NCBI GenBank assembly: GCA_965204665.1
Contig: OZ242002.1
Span: 124,001-188,000, forward strand
DNA length: 64,000 nucleotides
Reading direction: 5' to 3'
Source: Nemesobacter sp965204665
GTDB taxonomy: Bacteria > Desulfobacterota_D > UBA1144 > Nemesobacterales > Nemesobacteraceae
A model generated the notes under the pieces. The model ran no database searches. It was not told the origin of the DNA and worked only from the letters and a program-made list of their open reading frames with translations. Below, piece after piece: positions 1 to 8,906 of this stretch. The translations under genes were made by a program, and so were the position numbers. The first letter of the stretch is position 1. Each line of letters starts with the position of its first letter.

Positions 1-1814
1 GCCTTAGCGCGTCCGCCGAGTTCGTGCATCACGTAAAGTCGAAAATGTTCGACGATGACGGTGACGACCTGCTCGATATTGACCGGATGAAGTTCCAAAT
101 ATCTCGCAAGAGCCTTCGCTGCTTTCCTGCGCGGGACTTTCGGGTCGTCCTGGACCTGCTTGATCAGACTGAAGAAGCGCTTGTATGTCGTGTAGTTCTG
201 AAGCACATCAATAATGAATCCTTCTTCAACAGCTTGCCTCATGGTGTACTGATGGAAGGGTGAAGTGCCTGACGGACCGGGCTCACCAAACATTGCCTTC
301 GTCTTGAATTTCGGTGTGGCGGTGAACGCGAAGAAACTGAGGTTCGGTTGTCGAGTGCGTTGCAGCGCTTCACGCAGCACGGCTGCTTTTGTCTCTTCGG
401 AGAGTTCGTCTTCTTCATCCGAGAGTTGCGCGGCAATAGCGGATTCAATTCCTTCTCTGTTCAGCATTTTCTTGAGAGCGGCCGCATTCTCTCCGCTCTG
501 GGAAGAGTGCGCTTCATCGACAATGACGGCGAAGCGTTTTCCCTCCGTGTCGATTTTCACCTCGGCACCTTTCTTCTCGAGGCTCAGGAGCGCCTGCGAG
601 ATGAATGAGAACTTCTGAATGGTCGTGACGACAATGGGCGTACCTCGAGACAGCGCCCGGGCGAGTTGCCGGGTGTCTTTATCGATTTTTTCGACCACGC
701 CTTTCTTGTGCTCGAACTGGTAGATTTTATCCTGCAGCTGCTGATCAAGCACGCGCCGGTCGGTCACGACAACTACGGAGTGAAATACTTTCTCGTCACA
801 TTTGTTATGCAGACTCGCCAGCCGGTGTGCGAGCCATGCGATCGAGTTTGATTTACCGGACCCGGCAGAATGCTGTATCAGATAGTTCCTGCCTGAACCT
901 TTCTCTCCGGCATGTGCGACGAGTTTTCGGACGGCGTCAAGCTGATGATAGCGCGGAAAAATCATCGTTTCTTTCCGCACGGTGCGGACACCCTTATCGG
1001 TTTTGACTTTCCGCTCCTTTGTTTCAAGGTGCATGAATCGCTGCAGAATTTCCAACAGGCTGTCGGCCTTCAACACTTCGTCCCACAGATAATGAGTCCT
1101 CCAGTTTCCATTGACCGGAGGGTTGCCCGCCCCGTGACTGTTACCGCGGTTAAAAGGCAGGAAGTCTGTCTTCTCTCCACTAAGTCGGGTCGTCATCCAC
1201 ACCTCGTCCGGGTCCACGGCGAAGTGGACAAGCGAGCGTTTTTTGAATGAGAAGAGGATGTCGCGTTCATCCCGTTCTTGCTTATACTGACGAATCGCGT
1301 CAACGGCGCGTTGTCCGGTCAACGGATTCTTAAGTTCCGCGGTAACAACAGGGATGCCGTTGACGGCGAGGACCACATCAATGACGCAACGACGGTCTTT
1401 GCCGTCCGCCTTTTTTCTGACCGAAGTGAATGCGACTTGGCGCGTGACCGTAAGTCGGTTCTTGGCATAGTTCCCCGCTACCTCCGGATTCATTTTGGTG
1501 TTGGGCCGGAAATAGGCCATGCGGAAGGTTTTTCCGTAGCATTTGAAGCCGTGGCGCAGTACGTGGAGCGTGCCCTTGAGTCCCAGTTCCTTCGACAAAC
1601 TGTTCAGCACAGTTGAAGATGTCTTCTCCTGGAGTAACATTTCCAAGGACTCCCACTTTGCGCACTGGCTGTCCTTCAGAAATCCCGTAACATCGTCGGG
1701 AAAAAGAGCGAGTGTATCCTCATAAGCGTTCGGGTTTCGCTTCTCATAACCACCTGAGTTGGTAAGTACAGATTCAATCCCCGTCTCAAAATCCCGTTCG
1801 GTGTGGCTGGACAT
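1..1814 (-). CDS. hsdR: Type I restriction enzyme R subunit HsdR, 3' end beyond window
   Basis: This is the motor and nuclease subunit of a type I restriction system; with HsdM and HsdS it translocates and cleaves unmodified DNA. The ATG at 1814 opens a frame that stays open to the window edge, about 604 codons. The N-terminal nuclease region includes PVVTAELKNPLTGQ (PD-(D/E)XK-type core). A Walker A motif, HSAGSGKS, lies at 849-872 (about residues 315-322), and the DEAH box VIVDEAH lies near 509-527 (about residues 430-436). I checked that both motifs are in frame with the ATG. The C-terminal helicase and coupling domains lie outside the window. The start is 2 bases after the stop of the upstream gene, so the two are co-transcribed. 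No damage is visible in this subunit. HsdR cannot act without HsdM, so its activity depends on the state of the hsdM tract. Confidence 0.93.
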   Translation of the reverse strand, partial: MSSHTERDFETGIESVLTNSGGYEKRNPNAYEDTLALFPDDVTGFLKDSQCAKWESLEMLLQEKTSSTVLNSLSKELGLKGTLHVLRHGFKCYGKTFRMAYFRPNTKMNPEVAGNYAKNRLTVTRQVAFTSVRKKADGKDRRCVIDVVLAVNGIPVVTAELKNPLTGQRAVDAIRQYKQERDERDILFSFKKRSLVHFAVDPDEVWMTTRLSGEKTDFLPFNRGNSHGAGNPPVNGNWRTHYLWDEVLKADSLLEILQRFMHLETKERKVKTDKGVRTVRKETMIFPRYHQLDAVRKLVAHAGEKGSGRNYLIQHSAGSGKSNSIAWLAHRLASLHNKCDEKVFHSVVVVTDRRVLDQQLQDKIYQFEHKKGVVEKIDKDTRQLARALSRGTPIVVTTIQKFSFISQALLSLEKKGAEVKIDTEGKRFAVIVDEAHSSQSGENAAALKKMLNREGIESAIAAQLSDEEDELSEETKAAVLREALQRTRQPNLSFFAFTATPKFKTKAMFGEPGPSGTSPFHQYTMRQAVEEGFIIDVLQNYTTYKRFFSLIKQVQDDPKVPRRKAAKALARYLELHPVNIEQVVTVIVEHFRLYVMHELGGRAK

Positions 1815-1816
1815 GG

Positions 1817-2428
1817 TTAAAGATCCTGCATTGAGGTGTTCTTAATGTCTGCCAAGGACTTGCCTTGCACCTCGTCAAAGTGATAGTAGCGAATGGACGG
1901 GTCGGCATTCAGTTGACGGTTCTCGTCAATATACGGACCGGGATTCTCATTTTCAGCGAAAACGAACTTGCGCAGGCGAACTTTGCACTTATCACCGGTG
2001 TAGTTCTCTATAGCCCCCTTGAGCGTGTTTACCCAGCATGTCCCGGCTTTAAGTTGAGGCACTATCTTGTCAGCACTCAGGCTCTTCGACTTGAACTCAA
2101 TGCAATCGGCGTGGAATATGCGACCATTAACATAGAAAACCACGAAATCGCAACGCTTCGCCCATGGCTTTGCGGTATCATCAAGGAAATGGAAAAGTGG
2201 ATGCTTCCTCTTCTTCTGTTGCAATTCAACCTGATCATGGTCGAGTTTAAAGGCGAGCCCCGACCCCGGCAGTAATAGGCGTATCTTACGGGTCTTAGAT
2301 TGCGTGCTTGTCGGTGGAAAGTACTTTTCTCGGAGAACGACTTCACCGTCGCCACCATCGTGTATTATGTAGCGGTTGTTCAGATATGCCCTGAGATGCT
2401 CGAAGTATGTCGAAGCATTGAGCGTCAT
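1817..2428 (-). CDS. Unknown protein with possible PD-(D/E)XK nuclease core, inside type I R-M operon
   Basis: A 203-residue protein that I cannot name. It sits between hsdS and hsdR in the operon: its ATG overlaps the hsdS stop (ATGA) and its stop is 2 bases before the hsdR start. The middle contains KRCDFVVFYVNGRIFHADCI followed by EFKSKSL. A D, a beta-strand pair and then E-x-K is the spacing of a PD-(D/E)XK nuclease core (inference). No signal peptide or membrane segment is visible. The C-terminus ends in a charged YHFDEVQGKSLADIK region. It could be an accessory nuclease, a modulator of HsdR or an inserted passenger. The tight coupling at both ends favours a role in the R-M system. It is not a standard type I subunit. 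Confidence 0.72.
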   Translation of the reverse strand: MTLNASTYFEHLRAYLNNRYIIHDGGDGEVVLREKYFPPTSTQSKTRKIRLLLPGSGLAFKLDHDQVELQQKKRKHPLFHFLDDTAKPWAKRCDFVVFYVNGRIFHADCIEFKSKSLSADKIVPQLKAGTCWVNTLKGAIENYTGDKCKVRLRKFVFAENENPGPYIDENRQLNADPSIRYYHFDEVQGKSLADIKNTSMQDL

Positions 2429-3744
2429 CGTAACTCCGAGAGTTGTCCAGTAACAGCGGCAGTAATCAATGCCGAACGGTACTCCACAAGATTTTCTACT
2501 GACTGAACAATTAATTCGGTTGATCTATCAATCTGTGCCGTCTTCTTATCCAGAAATCGTACAATCCGCCGTTGTATATTGAGCGAGGGGAAAGCCAATG
2601 GAGATGCCTTCACCTTCTCGGCTGTGAAATGTGGAATAGTGGCTACATTACAGATAAACGCAACATAACCTGAGGACTTGAGAAAAGTGAACCAATAGTA
2701 GACAAAGATAGATTCTATCTTGTCTTGATAATTGGGACGAATACGATTAATTGCATTCTGAAAATAGTATTCGCCATCGGCGTCAAAGACAGCAGTGCGC
2801 CCAGCGTCACCACCCTCACTTACGAGAATGTCTCCTTTTTTGAGACGGAAAAGGTCGGTTTCCTGAGGACGTATCCACATGCTGAATTTATGACTAATAT
2901 CCAATCCATTCTTTCCAATATTGATCGCTCGTAAATAGGTCTTTATTTCATCTCTTTCGGACAATGGGGCGTTTTGAAGCATCTTTCCGAGTTGAACCTC
3001 ACAATATTTGCCAACACTTGCCTTCGTCCAATTTTCTGGTGTTTGGGCAACAAGATTCATTCGACCGGTTTCCTCAATGTTTTTAGTATTCAATATTCTT
3101 TCGAGTTCTAAGGGAGTTTTTTGAGTAAGGTCATCAAGTCCCTTTGTAACAGCGTGGGTGATAATGGCTTGGCGCTTCTCTGCCAACCGGTCCAGAATGG
3201 CATGCTTCTTCTCAATCAACTTGTTGAGACGAGCGGTTTTGTCATCCAGAAACCGCGCAATCCGTCGCTGCGTGTCAACTGGAGGGACCGGTACATTAAT
3301 GGTAACAAGTTCACTGGCGTTGATAACCGGATAGATGACGCCGACTGAGCGCGAGATAACCTCAGATATAAACGGTTCTGATTTTACAGCCCACGCAAGA
3401 AACCCGCTGTCCACATCGTCGCTAGGGCGGACAACGCAAAAACCCGTTGACGCGACTAAATCTGGGTATGTCTCGTCAATCCTTACGATTGCTCGAAGAT
3501 ATGTCCGAACCGTAGAGATCAGAATATCGCCGCTTCTTATCTTTCGCCTTGCGGCTACTGGAGCTTGGCCAAAAGTTACTCTCTCAACCTCTTCAATACC
3601 GTGAGAAAGAGAAACCCCGGAGATCTGAACATAGTCGATCTCCTTTTCTTCATCGGTATTTTCGGCAAGAACCTCATCGTTGTATGTAGCAAGATACTTA
3701 AGCCGCCTTGACGACCAGCCCGACAGTAGTTTAGGTTCGGTCAT
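2425..3744 (-). CDS. hsdS: Type I restriction-modification specificity subunit HsdS
   Basis: The DNA-recognition subunit, 439 residues, the usual length for a two-TRD HsdS. Each half ends with the conserved helical spacer typical of the family: PPVDTQRRIARFLDDKTARL in the middle (around residue 160) and NIQRRIVRFLDKKTAQIDR near the C-terminus. The halves therefore hold two target recognition domains, which should define a bipartite site. The start ATG overlaps the hsdM stop (ATGA at 3741-3744), showing translational coupling. The frame is intact, and I saw no inverted repeats or second hsdS copy that would suggest recombinational shuffling of specificity. Any variation in this system would act through hsdM. 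Confidence 0.93.
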   Translation of the reverse strand: MTEPKLLSGWSSRRLKYLATYNDEVLAENTDEEKEIDYVQISGVSLSHGIEEVERVTFGQAPVAARRKIRSGDILISTVRTYLRAIVRIDETYPDLVASTGFCVVRPSDDVDSGFLAWAVKSEPFISEVISRSVGVIYPVINASELVTINVPVPPVDTQRRIARFLDDKTARLNKLIEKKHAILDRLAEKRQAIITHAVTKGLDDLTQKTPLELERILNTKNIEETGRMNLVAQTPENWTKASVGKYCEVQLGKMLQNAPLSERDEIKTYLRAINIGKNGLDISHKFSMWIRPQETDLFRLKKGDILVSEGGDAGRTAVFDADGEYYFQNAINRIRPNYQDKIESIFVYYWFTFLKSSGYVAFICNVATIPHFTAEKVKASPLAFPSLNIQRRIVRFLDKKTAQIDRSTELIVQSVENLVEYRSALITAAVTGQLSELR

Positions 3745-5934
3745 TTGATCAATTCCTTCAGTAAAACAGCGATTTCTCGCTCTATATTTGTGATGTCCGC
3801 CTCAATCTCGTCGAGCGGGCGCGGGGGCGTGTAGACATAGAAATACCGGTTGATCGGGATCTCGTAGCCGACCTTGGTCTTGTCATAATCTACCCATGCA
3901 TCGGGTACATGGGGCAGCACTTCACGTACGAGATATGCATCAATCTCGTCACGAGAAAACTCAACCAGGTTATTATTGGACTTGTTCGGCCCGAAGTCCA
4001 TCGGAAGAGGCAATACAGTTACGGATGGTAACGGGATCTTCTCCGTGTCCTGAAGTTTTCTGTCGGGTTCAGGTCGTCCTTTACCGTCTCGGCAAATCTC
4101 GGCGGCCGGATCACGTTCACCGAGTGACGCAAAGACCGCCTTCTTGACCTGAGCGGAAATTTTAATGCCTGCCCCTTCAGCGGCTTTCATCATGTCGGCT
4201 TCGAAGACATCCCGATCCATGTAGATCCCCTTGTCTTTGAGCGTCACGAGCACAGCACGGATAGACTCCTGTTGCTTCCGCCCCTCCTCGGTCTCATTTT
4301 CAGCCGCCGCCGCATCTTTCCGCTTCTTCGGTCTCGCTAGATTCGCGAAGGCAGTCTGGTCGTCAAGTTTAGCAATCCGTTCCGGCGAGGCCTCAAAGTT
4401 CATGCGCAGAGGGCGTTCGACCGTCACCTTTAGAAAACCGAACTCGCGGTTCTCAAGAATCCGGGATATAACGCGTGTCTCAGTCTCACCATTGATGGTC
4501 ACCTCGGCCGTCTCTCCGTCTTTGTAGTGTCCGTATACACGGGTCAGGTGGTGAATTTGCTCTTCTGTGATCTCGTTGCGCTTATTGTTGAGGCTTTTCT
4601 TCATCTTCCGGAAGAAGCGCGTGCCATCAATGAGTTGTACCTTGCCGCGTCGCTCTTGAGGCTTGCGGTTCGTCACTAGCCACACATAGGTGAAGATGCC
4701 GGTGTTATAGAAAAGTTGGTCCGGTAGCGCCACGACGGCATCAAGCCAGTCGTTCTCAATTATCCAGCGGCGAATGTTGGATGGTCCCGACCCTGCGTCG
4801 CCTGAGAACAGCGGCGACCCGTTGAAAACGATGGCGATCTTTGAGCCGGGCTGGTCATCATTCCCTTCCTCGTAGGGATGCATCTTCGAAATCATATGCT
4901 GAAGAAAGAGGAATGAGCCGTCAGTAATTGCCGGAAGTCCCGCGCCGAACCGACCCGAAAAACCCATAGTCTTGTGCTCGCGCTCGACCACATTCTTCTG
5001 ATCTTTCCATTCGACACCAAAAGGGGGATTAGCCATAAGGTAGTGAAAACGCTTGCCCTCAAAACCGTCCCCGGTCTTGCCGTCACCAAGAGTGTCGCCG
5101 AGAACTATGTTGGTTATGTCCCCGTCCTTGATGAGCATGTCGGAGCAGCAGATCGCCCAAGATTCATCATTGTACTCTTGCCCGAAGAGTGAGAGTTTCG
5201 CCCGACTGTTCTGGGAAAAAATTAATTTCTCGGATTCGGAGAGCATACCACCTGTTCCGCACGCCGGATCATAGATCGTACGGTAGATACCGGGCTTGTA
5301 GACATCCTGTTCGCCTGTGTAGATGAGGTTCGCCATGAGGCGGATGACCTCGCGCGGAGTGAAGTGGTCTCCGGCTTCCTCATTGGCCTGTTCGTTGAAA
5401 CGCATCACCAAGTGCTCGAACAGATAACCCATCTGAAGGTTGTCTATCGTGTCGGGGTGAAGGTCAACATCCGCTACGGCTTTGACGATTGCAAAAAGTC
5501 GGTTGCTGCTGTCGAGTTCTTCAACCCGGTCGGTGAACTTGAAACGCTCGAAAATATGTCGTGCTGCAGGGGAAAATCCGTTGATGTACGATACGAGGTT
5601 CGGTGCTATGTTGTCGGCATCGCCGAGTAACCGAGCAAGAGTATAGGGGCTAGTGTTGTAAAGCGATGACGGGGGGGGGTAGCGGACTTACGTTTCGGGT
5701 GGCAATCTTGCTGAGCATGCTGCCCATTGCCGCTTCCGGCATCTGCTGCGCTTCAAGTTCCTTAAACTTCTTGAGAACAGCATCTTTTTTCGGTTCCAAT
5801 ACGCAATCAAGGCGACGCAGAACGACCATGGGAAGCATGACCAGTCGATATTGAGGTGGTCGGTAAGGCCCCCTGAGACGGTTCGCAATCTCCCAGATCT
5901 TAGATTTGAGTTCTTCGTGGACTTGGTTGCTCAT
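3741..5934 (-). CDS. hsdM: Type I DNA methyltransferase HsdM, split by a C9 tract (putative phase-variable, OFF as sequenced)
   Basis: The N6-adenine methyltransferase subunit. The 5' part starts at ATG 5934 (MSNQVHEELKSKIWEIANR) and reads through the N-terminal helical domain to IATRNVSPLPPP. With nine C on the coding strand (5671-5679) it then hits a stop after only a few codons (ends at 5650). The rest of HsdM continues in the next frame from LYNTSPYTLARLL, with motif I DPACGTGG and catalytic NPPFG (YLMANPPFGVEW), ending at 3741. One C fewer (8) or two more (11) joins the halves into about 730 residues. An internal ATG at 5432 exists but has no visible Shine-Dalgarno and would lack the N-terminal domain. 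The stop overlaps the hsdS start. Phase variation by tract slippage is the best reading; a homopolymer sequencing error is the alternative. Confidence 0.85.
5671..5679 (+). repeat. G9 homopolymer (C9 on coding strand) in hsdM
   Basis: Nine consecutive G on the plus strand, within the hsdM coding region after the N-terminal domain. The two hsdM frames meet exactly at this tract. Slipped-strand mispairing in such tracts is the known basis of phase variation in type I and III methyltransferases. Nine is out of frame; 8 or 11 would be in frame. Confidence 0.9.
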
Positions 5935-6005
5935 AAACGGCAATCATCCATAAGTATTCGAGTCTGAAAATATAGAAGTCTTAGATTTCAATTGTACTAC
6001 GGAAA

Positions 6006-6677
6006 TCATAGATCGGCAAGCATCTGTTCCGTAATTTCAGAAAATCCACCGCACACGACATCCGCAAGCTCAAGAGCGTCGTCATAGCATGTGTTGGTGA
6101 TACCCACGCACTTCATGCCCGCCCTCTTCGCAGCCAGGACCCCTCCGGGAGAGTCCTCGAATACGACGCACTGCTCAGGTGCGACGGCCCCTGCGCCCGA
6201 CGACTGTATTCCTTCCAGACATTTCAGATATACCTCGGGAGATGGTTTGGGGTTCTCCGTATGGTCAGCCCCGACAATAAAATCAAAAAATCGAGAAAGA
6301 CCGCTTCGCTCAAGCACGGTCTTTATCTCAGCTGAAAGCGCCCCCGAACCTATGCAGATGGTGAATCTGCCGTGTACGCTCTCCAGAAATTCCGCAACTC
6401 CTGGGAATATTCTCACCCTCTCAGCCGCCATCTGCTCGAAAAAAGACCCTTTTTCAGATGTCAGTCGTTCGATCTCTTCACGCGGGGCGGGAATACCGTT
6501 CTTTTCAAGAAACATGGTGAAAAAAGCCCTGTCGTCGCATGCAAGATACAGAGAGTAGTATTCAGAAGACGGGAGCGAAAGCCCCAGTCGGCTTACAGTT
6601 TTTTGGAAAGCGCGCAGATGAACAGGCTCCGAATCCGCTATTATCCCGTCAAAATCAAACACCAAGGCTTTAATCAT
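6006..6677 (-). CDS. HAD-superfamily hydrolase (beta-phosphoglucomutase-like)
   Basis: A 223-residue haloacid dehalogenase-type phosphohydrolase or phosphomutase. The nucleophile motif FDFDGIIADSEP lies at residues 7-18, a cap domain follows, the conserved lysine is in ENPKPSPEVYLKC, and the metal-binding acidic pair is in CVVFEDSPGGVLAAKRAGM. The length fits the subfamily I beta-phosphoglucomutase/phosphoglycolate phosphatase group, but the substrate cannot be read from sequence. It is divergent from the arsenosugar-type genes that start at 6773 and lies about 70 bases upstream of hsdM on the same strand. A role in sugar-phosphate handling for the divergent cluster is possible but unproven. 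Confidence 0.88.
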   Translation of the reverse strand: MIKALVFDFDGIIADSEPVHLRAFQKTVSRLGLSLPSSEYYSLYLACDDRAFFTMFLEKNGIPAPREEIERLTSEKGSFFEQMAAERVRIFPGVAEFLESVHGRFTICIGSGALSAEIKTVLERSGLSRFFDFIVGADHTENPKPSPEVYLKCLEGIQSSGAGAVAPEQCVVFEDSPGGVLAAKRAGMKCVGITNTCYDDALELADVVCGGFSEITEQMLADL

Positions 6678-6772
6678 TTTCTTTTTCGCCGTTTATCAAA
6701 TAGTATTCTAGACCGTCTCCGGCAAGAATGCTGAAAGTCTGTAGAAAAAGCAACCGCAAGGAGGATATTCCC

Positions 6773-7108
6773 ATGGATTACTATAACCCCGAAGATCTCG
6801 AAAGATTCCCGGAAATCGGAAAATTCGGCAAGGAACTCATGGACAAGTTCTTTGATTACTACAACTCCGCGACTGCGGAAGACGGAGCGCTCACCAGGAG
6901 GGAAAAAGCGCTGATAGCCCTCGCGGTGGCACACACGGAGAAATGCCCCTACTGCATAGACGCATATACGGACCGGTGCCTTAGCACCGGGGCGGACCCG
7001 GAACAGATGACGGAGGCCGTGCATGTGGCGGCATCAATATCCGCGGGCGTAAAGCTCATTCACGCCGTCCAGATGCACAACACGCTCAGGAAAAACCGGG
7101 TTCTGTAA
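6773..7108 (+). CDS. AhpD/carboxymuconolactone decarboxylase-like protein of arsenosugar-type cluster
   Basis: A 111-residue protein of the AhpD-like all-helical fold. The redox pair is in EKCPYCIDAYTDRC, followed by an AVHVAASISAG helix. I chose ATG 6773 because a strong AAGGAGG lies 9 bases upstream; the earlier in-frame ATG at 6728 has none. It is the first gene of a plus-strand run with a radical SAM enzyme and a DUF2064 glycosyltransferase. That arrangement is the recognised context of the arsenosugar biosynthesis-associated peroxidase-like protein. It probably reduces or transfers oxidising equivalents in the pathway; its exact reaction is unknown. Confidence 0.85.
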   Translation: MDYYNPEDLERFPEIGKFGKELMDKFFDYYNSATAEDGALTRREKALIALAVAHTEKCPYCIDAYTDRCLSTGADPEQMTEAVHVAASISAGVKLIHAVQMHNTLRKNRVL

Positions 7109-7123
7109 GAAAACTTGTAAGTA

Positions 7124-8185
7124 ATGAATCTGAGAACACATACGGGTCGCGGGAAGAACTTCCGTACAAAGGGCTCGGCCGCAGTGAAGGTAAATCAGGA
7201 AGCAAACGCCCTTGATTTTCTCGCCAAGGTGAATTCCTGCGGCCTTTCAGTAGATCCTATTGAAGTCGGCACGCTGCAGGCGAACATAACAAAACTCTGC
7301 AATCAGACCTGCACACACTGTCATGTCGACGCGGGGCCCGGAAGAAGAGAACAGATGAGCCTTGAATGCGTAGACAGGTGTCTTGAGATACTCGGAGAGA
7401 ATGACTGTATTGAAAACCTCGACCTTACGGGAGGCGCTCCCGAACTCAACCCTCATTTCGACTACTTCGTAATGGAAGCGAAGTCTCTCGGAAAGCATGT
7501 GATGGTAAGGCACAATCTCACGGTCACTCTTGACGGAAATCCGCAGACGGGGGAGAAAAAAACTTATATTCCCGAGTTTTTTGCTGAAAACCATGTCGAG
7601 GTCATATCTTCACTCCCCTATTACAGCACCTATTTCACGGACAGACAGAGGGGCAAGGGGGTTTTTGAAAAGAGCATCGAATCACTCGGAATGCTCAACA
7701 AACAAGGTTACGGAGACGGAAACCTCGAACTGAACTTGGTGTACAACCCCTCGGGTGCTTTTCTGCCGCCGGATCAGAAGAGCATCGAACGGGATTTCCG
7801 GGAAAAACTCGAAAGAGACCACGGAATAAGATTCGACAACCTCTACACCCTGACCAACATGCCGATCAACAGGTTTGAAAGAGATCTGAAAAAGCACAAC
7901 TGCTATGAGCAGTATATGGAAAAACTCGCAGACGCGTTTAACCCTCTGGCCGTAGAAGGCATAATGTGCCGTTCCATGATAAGCGTAAGCCACGAGGGCA
8001 ATATATACGACTGTGATTTCAACCAGATGCTCGGAATACGGGCGGAAGAAGGAGGCAGACCCTTAACCATCTTCAACTTCGATGTTCCACGCACGCTCAG
8101 AAGACAGATAAAGTTCGGTGTCCACTGTTTCGGCTGCACCGCCGGAGCGGGAAGCAGTTGCGGCGGAGTAACGACTGAATCCTGA
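7124..8185 (+). CDS. arsS: ArsS-type arsenosugar biosynthesis radical SAM protein
   Basis: A 353-residue radical SAM enzyme. The cluster-binding motif is CNQTCTHCH (C-x3-C-x2-C) near residue 60, and DLTGGAPELNPHF matches the GGE-like SAM-binding strand. The C-terminal part carries family-typical cysteine motifs, MCRSMISVSHEGNIYDCDF and HCFGCTAGAGSSCGG, which resemble the auxiliary region of ArsS-like (DUF3641) proteins. ArsS is thought to link the adenosyl moiety to methylated arsenic in arsenosugar formation. Some family members are selenoproteins; here these positions are cysteines and there is no internal TGA. The start is uncertain because ATG 7124 lacks an obvious Shine-Dalgarno; an internal GTG a few codons before NQEANALDF is possible. 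No arsM is visible nearby. Confidence 0.88.
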   Translation: MNLRTHTGRGKNFRTKGSAAVKVNQEANALDFLAKVNSCGLSVDPIEVGTLQANITKLCNQTCTHCHVDAGPGRREQMSLECVDRCLEILGENDCIENLDLTGGAPELNPHFDYFVMEAKSLGKHVMVRHNLTVTLDGNPQTGEKKTYIPEFFAENHVEVISSLPYYSTYFTDRQRGKGVFEKSIESLGMLNKQGYGDGNLELNLVYNPSGAFLPPDQKSIERDFREKLERDHGIRFDNLYTLTNMPINRFERDLKKHNCYEQYMEKLADAFNPLAVEGIMCRSMISVSHEGNIYDCDFNQMLGIRAEEGGRPLTIFNFDVPRTLRRQIKFGVHCFGCTAGAGSSCGGVTTES

Positions 8186-8203
8186 AAAAGACGCATGGTT
8201 TAG

Positions 8204-8869
8204 ATGCTCCACAAACAAAGGAACGCGCTTGTCGTTTTCGTCAAATATCCTGAACCCGGAAAAGTGAAGACTCGGTTGGGAGCGGACATCGGAATCGACA
8301 GGGCGGCTGAAATTTACCGCGCAGCGGCTGAGTTTGTAGCCGAAACGTTTTCATGTTCTTCCCTATGGGAAACCTTTTTTTTCTACACTCCCGAAAACAG
8401 GAGAAAAGAGATGATAAGGTGGCTCGGCGGTAACGGCGGTGCTTTTTTCGCTCAACAGGGAGAATCGCTCGGGCGGAGAATCTCAAATGCTTTCGCTCAA
8501 TGTTTTTCCTCGGACTTCCGCAATGTAGCGGTAATAGGGACAGACTGCGTTCTGATGACTGAAAAAGATGTCGAAACCGCTTTCTCCACTCTTTCAGAGA
8601 AAAAGTCTCGCGCGGTTCTCGGCCCCGCCTCCGACGGAGGATACTATCTTCTCGGACTCTCTGAAAAGAAAGACGAAATATTTTCAGGTATAAAGTGGAG
8701 CAGTGAAACCGTGTTCTCCGAAACTCTGAGAATATTACGAGAAGATGGAGTCTGCTGCAGGGTGTTGAGAGAACTTCGCGATATCGACACGGAAAGCGAC
8801 ATACGCATTGGGGAAATAGAAAACAGGGACCGGAAACTAGGACGGAGGTTCCGCAGCATACTGAGCTGA
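8204..8869 (+). CDS. DUF2064 / TIGR04282-type glycosyltransferase of arsenosugar cluster
   Basis: A 221-residue glycosyltransferase-A-like protein. The N-terminus NALVVFVKYPEPGKVKTRLG has the nucleotide-sugar-binding signature of the DUF2064 family, and VIGTDCVLMTEKDVE plus LGPASDGGYYLLGL provide the DxD-like and active-site segments. It starts 18 bases after the arsS stop. Family members beside ArsS-like radical SAM enzymes are annotated as arsenosugar biosynthesis glycosyltransferases, which fits here. The acceptor and sugar donor are not known from sequence. Confidence 0.85.
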   Translation: MLHKQRNALVVFVKYPEPGKVKTRLGADIGIDRAAEIYRAAAEFVAETFSCSSLWETFFFYTPENRRKEMIRWLGGNGGAFFAQQGESLGRRISNAFAQCFSSDFRNVAVIGTDCVLMTEKDVETAFSTLSEKKSRAVLGPASDGGYYLLGLSEKKDEIFSGIKWSSETVFSETLRILREDGVCCRVLRELRDIDTESDIRIGEIENRDRKLGRRFRSILS

Positions 8870-8906
8870 TGAAAAAAAATCAACCGCAAAAAAGCGACGG
8901 GGAGGA

